From Paenibacillus mesophilus (GTDB taxonomy: Bacteria > Bacillota > Bacilli > Paenibacillales > NBRC-103111), in contig NZ_VCRA01000023.1 of NCBI RefSeq assembly GCF_005938385.1, forward strand, positions 1 to 64,000: 64,000 nt of DNA, written 5' to 3'. Under the pieces are notes generated by a model that had not been told where the DNA came from, did not search any database, and saw only the letters and a list, made by a program, of their open reading frames with translations. This document shows, one piece after another, positions 59,502 through 64,000 of this stretch. Each line of letters starts with the position of its first letter. Within the stretch, counting starts at the first letter, position 1. A program made the position numbers and the translations under genes.

Positions 59502-60917
59502 TTGGCCTCAAATACTAGCATTATTATTCGGCTCGAGCTGGCGAAAACGCCCGGTTCCTTCGCGGAAATCGCCGGAGCGATCGGCGAGGCCGGCGGCGAC
59601 ATTATCGCCGTCGATATGATTCACGCCGGGAAACAATCGACCACGAGGGATATAACGGTCAATCTGATGGGTGTTCCGGCCAATGAAATTACGGATGCGA
59701 TTCGCCATATGCCGGGCGTTACGCTTGTCAACGTATCCGATCCTACATTCCTGGCTCACCTCGGCGGTAAAATCGAAACTCAGCCGAAAATGCCGATCAA
59801 AACGCGCGACGATTTGTCCAAAGTGTATACGCCGGGCGTGGCGAAAGTGTGCATGGCGATCCATGAAAACCCGGCAAGCGCATTCTCGCTGACGATCAAG
59901 CGGAATACGGTAGCGGTCGTCTCCGATGGAACTGCCGTATTGGGACTCGGAGATATCGGCCCCGAGGCGGCTATGCCGGTCATGGAAGGAAAGGCGATGC
60001 TGTTCAAGCAGCTGGCGGGCGTCGATGCATTCCCCTTATGTCTCGCCTCCAAGGACACGGAAGAAATTATCCGCACCGTCAAGCTGCTGTCTCCCGCATT
60101 CGGGGGCATCAATTTGGAAGACATTTCGTCCCCTCGCTGTTTCGAGATCGAGGAGCGTCTTAAGCAGGAGCTTAACATTCCCGTATTCCATGACGATCAG
60201 CACGGTACCGCCGTCGTCCTTCTTGCGGGACTTCTGAACGCTCTGAAGATCGTCGGCAAAACGACCTCCGACATACGAGTTGTCGTGACGGGGATCGGCG
60301 CCGCCGGCGTGTCCATCGTCAAAATGCTGCTTGCCGCAGGGGTTAAACATTTGATCGCGGTCGATCGCGAAGGCGCTCTATGCCGAACCCGGACATATTC
60401 GAATCCGATGTGGTCGTGGATTGCGGAGCGAACGAACCAGGAGCTTAAAGAAGGGCTGCTGTCCGATGTCATTCCGGGTGCCGACGTGTTCATCGGCGTT
60501 TCCCGCAAAGGGGTGCTGAAGCTCGAAGATATTAGACGGATGGCGTCCGATCCGATCGTATTCGCGATGGCGAATCCGGAGCCGGAGATCGAACCGGAGC
60601 TGGCCGAGCCTCATGTGCGGGTTCTCGCCACCGGGCGAAGCGACTATCCGAACCAGATCAACAACGTGCTTTGCTTCCCGGGCATTTTTCGCGGGGCGCT
60701 GGATTGCAGAGCGACGACGATCAATGAGGAAATGAAGCTGAAAGCGGCTTGGGCGATCGCCTCCGTAGTCAGCGACGATGAATTGACCGACCAGTACATC
60801 ATCCCGAGCATATTCAACGATAAAGTCGTTCCGGCCGTCCGCCACGCCGTCATTCAAGCGGCGATCGATACGAACGTGGCCCGGAGAATACCGCCGGAGT
60901 TTCGTCAGGTGAATTAA
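59502..60917 (+). CDS. NAD-type malic enzyme with N-terminal ACT domain
   Basis: Malic enzyme of about 471 residues (malate + NAD(P) to pyruvate + CO2). Residues 1-80 form an ACT regulatory domain (SIIIRLELAKTPGSFAEIAGAIGEAGGDIIAVDMI). The catalytic part has VYTPGVAKVCMAI, GTAVLGLGDIGPEAAMPVMEGKAMLFK, FHDDQHGTAVVLLAGLLNAL and VVTGIGAAGVSIVKMLLAAG. GGGAGG at 59487-59492 suits TTG 59502; ATG 59493 would touch the ribosome site. It completes the route from C4 acids to pyruvate. Confidence 0.9.
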   Translation: MASNTSIIIRLELAKTPGSFAEIAGAIGEAGGDIIAVDMIHAGKQSTTRDITVNLMGVPANEITDAIRHMPGVTLVNVSDPTFLAHLGGKIETQPKMPIKTRDDLSKVYTPGVAKVCMAIHENPASAFSLTIKRNTVAVVSDGTAVLGLGDIGPEAAMPVMEGKAMLFKQLAGVDAFPLCLASKDTEEIIRTVKLLSPAFGGINLEDISSPRCFEIEERLKQELNIPVFHDDQHGTAVVLLAGLLNALKIVGKTTSDIRVVVTGIGAAGVSIVKMLLAAGVKHLIAVDREGALCRTRTYSNPMWSWIAERTNQELKEGLLSDVIPGADVFIGVSRKGVLKLEDIRRMASDPIVFAMANPEPEIEPELAEPHVRVLATGRSDYPNQINNVLCFPGIFRGALDCRATTINEEMKLKAAWAIASVVSDDELTDQYIIPSIFNDKVVPAVRHAVIQAAIDTNVARRIPPEFRQVN

Positions 60918-61004
60918 CGGAAACGACCCGGTAAATTTACAAGCCCCAGCACCCTAGAGAAATCAGAGGTCAAGTTCGGCATTAAGCGCAGCCGGAATGC
61001 AAAA

Positions 61005-61053
61005 AAAGGAAAAGCCCCAGGCCGTAATGCACGGTCAAGGGCTTTTTTCCTTT
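61005..61053. terminator. Bidirectional terminator between the malic enzyme and the small minus-strand gene
   Basis: AAAGGAAAAGCCC (61005-61017) pairs with GGGCTTTTTTCCTTT (61039-61053), with inner CCGT/ACGG pairing. T-rich outgoing flanks are present on both strands. Confidence 0.8.
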
Positions 61054-61066
61054 GCGGTAACGCAGA

Positions 61067-61240
61067 TTACGCCTCGAATCCGTCTTCCGTCTCCGAATCT
61101 TGTTCCCGGCTCGCGGCGATCACTTTCCGGTCCGCTTCGCTTCCGCCGATGATTTCTTCGGCCGCCTCGGTTTGCTGAGCGAGCTGCTCTTCGATTTGAC
61201 CGATTCCGTGCGCTTCTTGCTGCTGTTTGTTTCTGGACAT
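61067..61240 (-). CDS. Small acidic hydrophilic protein of unknown function
   Basis: 57-residue protein MSRNKQQQEAHGIGQIEEQL... rich in Glu, Gln and Ala, ending SREQDSETEDGFEA. No signal peptide or membrane segment; probably mostly helical or disordered, as in many small Bacillales sporulation or stress proteins. AAGGAGG before ATG 61240 is strong, which supports a real gene. It ends at a shared terminator. No family recognised. Confidence 0.65.
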   Translation of the reverse strand: MSRNKQQQEAHGIGQIEEQLAQQTEAAEEIIGGSEADRKVIAASREQDSETEDGFEA

Positions 61241-61418
61241 GGACGTGGCCTCCTTGTTAGTCGAAATGAAAATTTGCCCTACATACGATGCGCAGAAACC
61301 GGCATAAGTATGCAACTCCTTTTACCCGCTACGGTCCGAAAATCATTTTCATTTCCGAGGTTAATAATGGCAGCCGTTGAGAATAGTAAAGGGAAAATCG
61401 ATCGAAGGAGAGTCTCCA

Positions 61419-62063
61419 ATGAACTACCGATTTACGCTGCAAGCGGATGTCCGCCAACTGACCGGACGCTTTGGCGTCACGCAGGTGCTGGCTTATGATG
61501 CGAGAGAACGCGAGAAATGTCCGACCGATTACATCGCTTGCGTATATACACAAGGAAACGAACGGATACTGGACGAGTTCCGGTGGGGACTGCTGCCGTT
61601 CTGGGCCAAGAATAGCGTGCAGGCGGACGGACTGACGGTGCTCGAGAACAAATCGTTCGACTATGGATTGAAGCGGCAGCGCTGTATCATCCCTTGCAGC
61701 ACCTACTTCAGATATATACCGGAGCAGGGGAGACGGAAGGCGGAGCGGTTTATGTTTCATCAAGGGGAGATGCTCGCTATGGCGGGCGTTTATGACATTC
61801 GCTTGAGCCCGCAAGGCGAGGAGCTGCAAGCGTGCACGATTTTATCCGTCAGGAAGGCCGCTCCCGGACAGGACGAAGAGGTGCCGATCCTGCTAGGGGC
61901 GAAACAAATCGAAGCATGGCTTTCCCCGGACTTTATGGACAGACGCAGCGTGATCGATCTGGTCGAAGCGATTGCCGAATCGCAACCGAAATCGCTGCTG
62001 CCGCCGACCAGTGCGGCCGTAAAGAATGGGAGCGAGGGCGGGTTGGAGCCGTTTCCCGCTTAG
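61419..62063 (+). CDS. SRAP (YedK/HMCES)-like protein lacking the catalytic residues
   Basis: Protein of 214 residues with the SRAP fold pattern. Active SRAP proteins begin MCGRF and use Cys2 to crosslink abasic DNA; here the start is MNYRFTLQADVRQLTGRF, so Cys2 is Asn and Gly3 is Tyr. The FRWGLLPFWAK motif is kept, but the usual NARAET is VLENKSF, the FYEW Glu is replaced (STYFRYIPE), and the His before the PVIL motif is absent (GQDEEVPILLG). GAAGGAGAG precedes ATG 61419. It is predicted to be inactive or to have a changed role. No full-length SRAP copy is in the window. Confidence 0.75.
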   Translation: MNYRFTLQADVRQLTGRFGVTQVLAYDAREREKCPTDYIACVYTQGNERILDEFRWGLLPFWAKNSVQADGLTVLENKSFDYGLKRQRCIIPCSTYFRYIPEQGRRKAERFMFHQGEMLAMAGVYDIRLSPQGEELQACTILSVRKAAPGQDEEVPILLGAKQIEAWLSPDFMDRRSVIDLVEAIAESQPKSLLPPTSAAVKNGSEGGLEPFPA

Positions 62064-62190
62064 TCCGACTGCTGCCAGGGCGCGGCATAGCCTCGCTTAT
62101 CTGTTCTGTCGCCACGCTGCTGTGGTATAATGGAGTTACAACGATGCGCGCATACAGGATGACATTCTGAACGGAACGGATTGAAGCTGT

Positions 62191-62304
62191 ATGAGCGAAA
62201 AAACGAACAGGCGCAAGCAGGAAAGCATTAAGCTTGATCAAATGATGCGCGTATTATTTGGCCTCGCGGTTGCACAAGGAGACGGCATCGCATTGACACG
62301 ATGA
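62191..62304 (+). CDS. Possible 37-residue small protein upstream of tyrS
   Basis: A short open frame gives MSEKTNRRKQESIKLDQMMRVLFGLAVAQGDGIALTR (shown in two parts: basic N-terminus MSEKTNRRKQ, hydrophobic RVLFGLAVAQG). An extended -10 TGTGGTATAAT at 62121-62131 could drive it. No strong ribosome site is visible. Its end overlaps the -35 of the tyrS promoter. It may be chance. Confidence 0.3.
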   Translation: MSEKTNRRKQESIKLDQMMRVLFGLAVAQGDGIALTR

Positions 62305-62321
62305 CGCAGAAATGATATAAA
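62293..62321 (+). promoter_or_regulatory. SigA promoter of the tyrS T-box transcript
   Basis: TTGACA (62293-62298) and TATAAA (62316-62321) have 17-bp spacing, placing the start near 62328, just before the T-box leader. Confidence 0.8.
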
Positions 62322-62339
62322 ATGATCAAACGTAATCCA

Positions 62340-62596
62340 ACAATGCGAGGAAGGGAACAAGTAGCGCTTCGATATCGGAGTCCCAGAGAGCCGGCGGTTT
62401 GGTGCGAGCCGGTACACGAGCGAACGCGAATTACGTCCCGGAGCATCCGACCCGAAACCGCACCTATGCGGAAGGGGAGGACGGACAATCGGCCGTTATC
62501 CGATTCGAGTGGAAAGCGTCTCCGCGACGGGGCGTTTTCAATTAGGGTGGTACCGCGATGACTCGTCCCTGTTACGAACAGGAGACGGGTCTTTTT
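62340..62596 (+). ncRNA. T-box leader (tyrosine) controlling tyrS
   Basis: The T-box AGGGTGGTACCGCG is at 62544-62557. The terminator stem GACTCGTCCCTG (62560-62571) with CAGGAGACGGGTC (62579-62591) is followed by five T. Stem I has CAGAGAGCCGGCGGTTTGG, and TAC at 62432-62434 is the likely Tyr specifier codon. Together with the promoter it fills most of the 586-bp gap between the SRAP-like gene and tyrS. Confidence 0.88.
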
Positions 62597-62649
62597 GTTT
62601 GTTCATCCCATTCAGGCGATACCGACACAACACCAAAGGAGAGATATGA

Positions 62650-63933
62650 ATGACAACCACAAACATTACCGATGCGGCATTGCTGGAGGACTTGGAATAC
62701 CGCGGGCTGATTTACCAAATGACGGACCGCGAAGGATTGAAGAAGAAGCTGGAGACGGAACGCGTCGTCCTGTACTGCGGCTTCGACCCGACGGCGGACA
62801 GCCTTCATATCGGCAGTCTGCTGCCGATCCTGTGTCTGCGACGCTTCCAGCTCGCCGGCCATATCTCGATCGCGCTCGTCGGCGGGGGCACCGGCTTGAT
62901 CGGCGATCCGAGCGGAAGATCGACGGAACGGTCGCTCAATACGGCCGATACGGTGGCTCAGTGGACCGACAGCTTGAAGCGGCAGCTGTCCCGTTTTCTC
63001 GATTTCGATCTGCAGGATAACCCGGCCAAGCTGGTCAGCAACTACGACTGGCTCGCTCCGCTGGACGCGATCTCGTTTCTCCGCGATGTGGGCAAAAACT
63101 TCACCGTCAACTACATGCTGGCCAAAGATTCGGTCGACTCGCGTCTCGCGAACGGCATCTCGTTTACCGAGTTCAGCTACATGATTCTCCAGGCTTACGA
63201 CTTCCATAAGCTGCATCAGGAGCACGGCTGCTCACTGCAGCTCGGGGGTAGCGACCAGTGGGGCAACATTACGGCCGGACTCGATCTCATCGGCAAAATG
63301 GGCGGCGGGGACGCCTTCGGCATCACGATGCCTCTCGTCACGAAAAGCGACGGCAAAAAATTCGGCAAGTCCGAATCCGGCGCGATCTGGCTCGACCGCA
63401 GCAAAACGTCCGCTTACCAGTTCTACCAGTTCTGGGTGAACACCGATGATCAAGATGTCATTAAGTTCCTTAAATATTTCACGTTCCTGACGCGCGAGCA
63501 AATCGGCGAGCTGGAGACGGAGCTGAAGGAGCGCCCGGAAAAACGCGTCGCCCAGCGCGAGCTGGCCCGCGAAGTAACCCGGATCGTGCATGGCGACGAG
63601 GCGGTCGAGAGCGCGGAAAAAATTACGCATGCGCTGTTCTCCGGCGATGTGACGCAACTGAACGAAGCCGAGCTTGTCGAAGCACTGCAGGATATGCCCA
63701 CGACCGTGCTGGACAATGAGCCGGAAACGGGCTTGATCGATCTGCTGGTGGCTGCGAAGGCGGCGCCTTCCCGCCGTCAGGCGAAGCAGGATATCGAAAG
63801 CGGAGCCGTATATGTGAACGGCGAACGCATGAACGGCATCGACAGCGTGATCAAAGCGGAGCACCGTCTGCATGGCAAATATGTCGTACTGCGGCGGGGC
63901 AAAAAAAATTATTACTTGGTCCGGTTTCAATAA
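62650..63933 (+). CDS. tyrS: Tyrosyl-tRNA synthetase
   Basis: Class Ic synthetase of 427 residues charging tRNA-Tyr. It has the HIGH-type motif HIGS (residues 53-56, in GFDPTADSLHIGSLLPI), the tyrosine pocket QAYDFHKLHQEHGCSLQLGGSDQWGNI, KFGKSESGAIWLD as the KMSKS equivalent, and a C-terminal S4 RNA-binding domain (APSRRQAKQDIESGAVYVNGERM). AAAGGAGAG precedes ATG 62650. Controlled by the T-box upstream. Length is typical of the bacterial TyrS of Bacillales. Confidence 0.97.
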   Translation: MTTTNITDAALLEDLEYRGLIYQMTDREGLKKKLETERVVLYCGFDPTADSLHIGSLLPILCLRRFQLAGHISIALVGGGTGLIGDPSGRSTERSLNTADTVAQWTDSLKRQLSRFLDFDLQDNPAKLVSNYDWLAPLDAISFLRDVGKNFTVNYMLAKDSVDSRLANGISFTEFSYMILQAYDFHKLHQEHGCSLQLGGSDQWGNITAGLDLIGKMGGGDAFGITMPLVTKSDGKKFGKSESGAIWLDRSKTSAYQFYQFWVNTDDQDVIKFLKYFTFLTREQIGELETELKERPEKRVAQRELAREVTRIVHGDEAVESAEKITHALFSGDVTQLNEAELVEALQDMPTTVLDNEPETGLIDLLVAAKAAPSRRQAKQDIESGAVYVNGERMNGIDSVIKAEHRLHGKYVVLRRGKKNYYLVRFQ

Positions 63934-63961
63934 GGAACTTGTTCCTAAATTGCGGTGAAGT

Positions 63962-63987
63962 AGGAGCTCTCCCAACGGAGGGCTCCT
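63962..63987 (+). terminator. Hairpin after tyrS (probable terminator)
   Basis: AGGAGCTCTCC (63962-63972) pairs with GGAGGGCTCCT (63977-63987) with one wobble and a 4-nt loop. Only a weak T-run follows (GTTCCTG), so termination efficiency is uncertain. It lies 29 bp after the tyrS stop. Confidence 0.55.
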
Positions 63988-64000
63988 GTTCCTGCTGCGG

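Overview
The window reads as chromosomal DNA of a moderately GC-rich Gram-positive bacterium of the Paenibacillaceae (Paenibacillus/Cohnella type). The evidence is strong AGGAGG ribosome sites, T-box leaders before leuS and tyrS, a GlgC/GlgD pair, a comER/comEA/comEB/comEC locus, lipobox solute-binding proteins and AraC regulators beside sugar genes. No rRNA, tRNA, CRISPR array or phage module was seen. Assignments come from reading motifs, not from searches.

Layout. 1-714: the tail of an IS66-type transposase, a perfect palindrome and AT-richer non-coding DNA. 715-8546: a glycogen operon, glgB-glgC-glgD-glgA plus a GH15 glucoamylase-like enzyme. 8774-12699: an XRE/MmyB-type regulator divergent from an orphan FabF-like synthase, then a lower-GC patch with a stand-alone purC and a methyltransferase. 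12822-25948: a carbohydrate/surface cluster with two AraC regulators, a GH123-like protein, three related solute-binding lipoproteins without any permease, a Gfo/Idh/MocA oxidoreductase and two Tat-exported beta-helix proteins. One of these ends in a phage-tailspike-type S74 self-cleaving chaperone domain. 26067-37162: a DUF3900-like protein, a minus-strand group (stalk-domain protein, a peptide with six 13-residue repeats, NmrA-like oxidoreductase, hemerythrin), a large LuxR-type ATPase regulator divergent from a two-gene PEP-synthase/rifampin-phosphotransferase-like enzyme, and a TPR-like protein. 37380-40410: T-box leader, tandem repeats and leuS. 40500-46559: the late-competence locus, with metY inserted between comEA and comEB. 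46634-60917: a VOC protein, then a FadR-type regulator and a polyamine/GABA catabolic cluster (PuuD-like hydrolase, Pot-type ABC transporter, leaderless family 5 binding protein, two aldehyde dehydrogenases, GabT-like aminotransferase, ACT-malic enzyme) carrying two MITE-like hairpin elements. 61067-64000: a small acidic protein, an SRAP homologue without its catalytic residues, and T-box-controlled tyrS.

How it works together (inference). The glycogen operon makes ADP-glucose and branched glucan, with GH15 as the releasing enzyme. The 12.8-26 kb cluster looks like an inducible system for sensing and handling an extracellular glycan; candidate AraC operators with 21-bp-spaced half-sites lie in three of its intergenic regions. 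The 47.6-60.9 kb cluster would import polyamine-like compounds, remove gamma-glutamyl groups, transaminate to a semialdehyde, oxidise it and feed C4 acids to pyruvate.

Most worth a second look: the Tat/S74 surface protein, the orphan binding-protein trio with shared operators, the split phosphotransferase, the leaderless binding protein beside a MITE, the catalytically stripped SRAP protein, the repeat peptide with a duplicated tail, and the metY leader.
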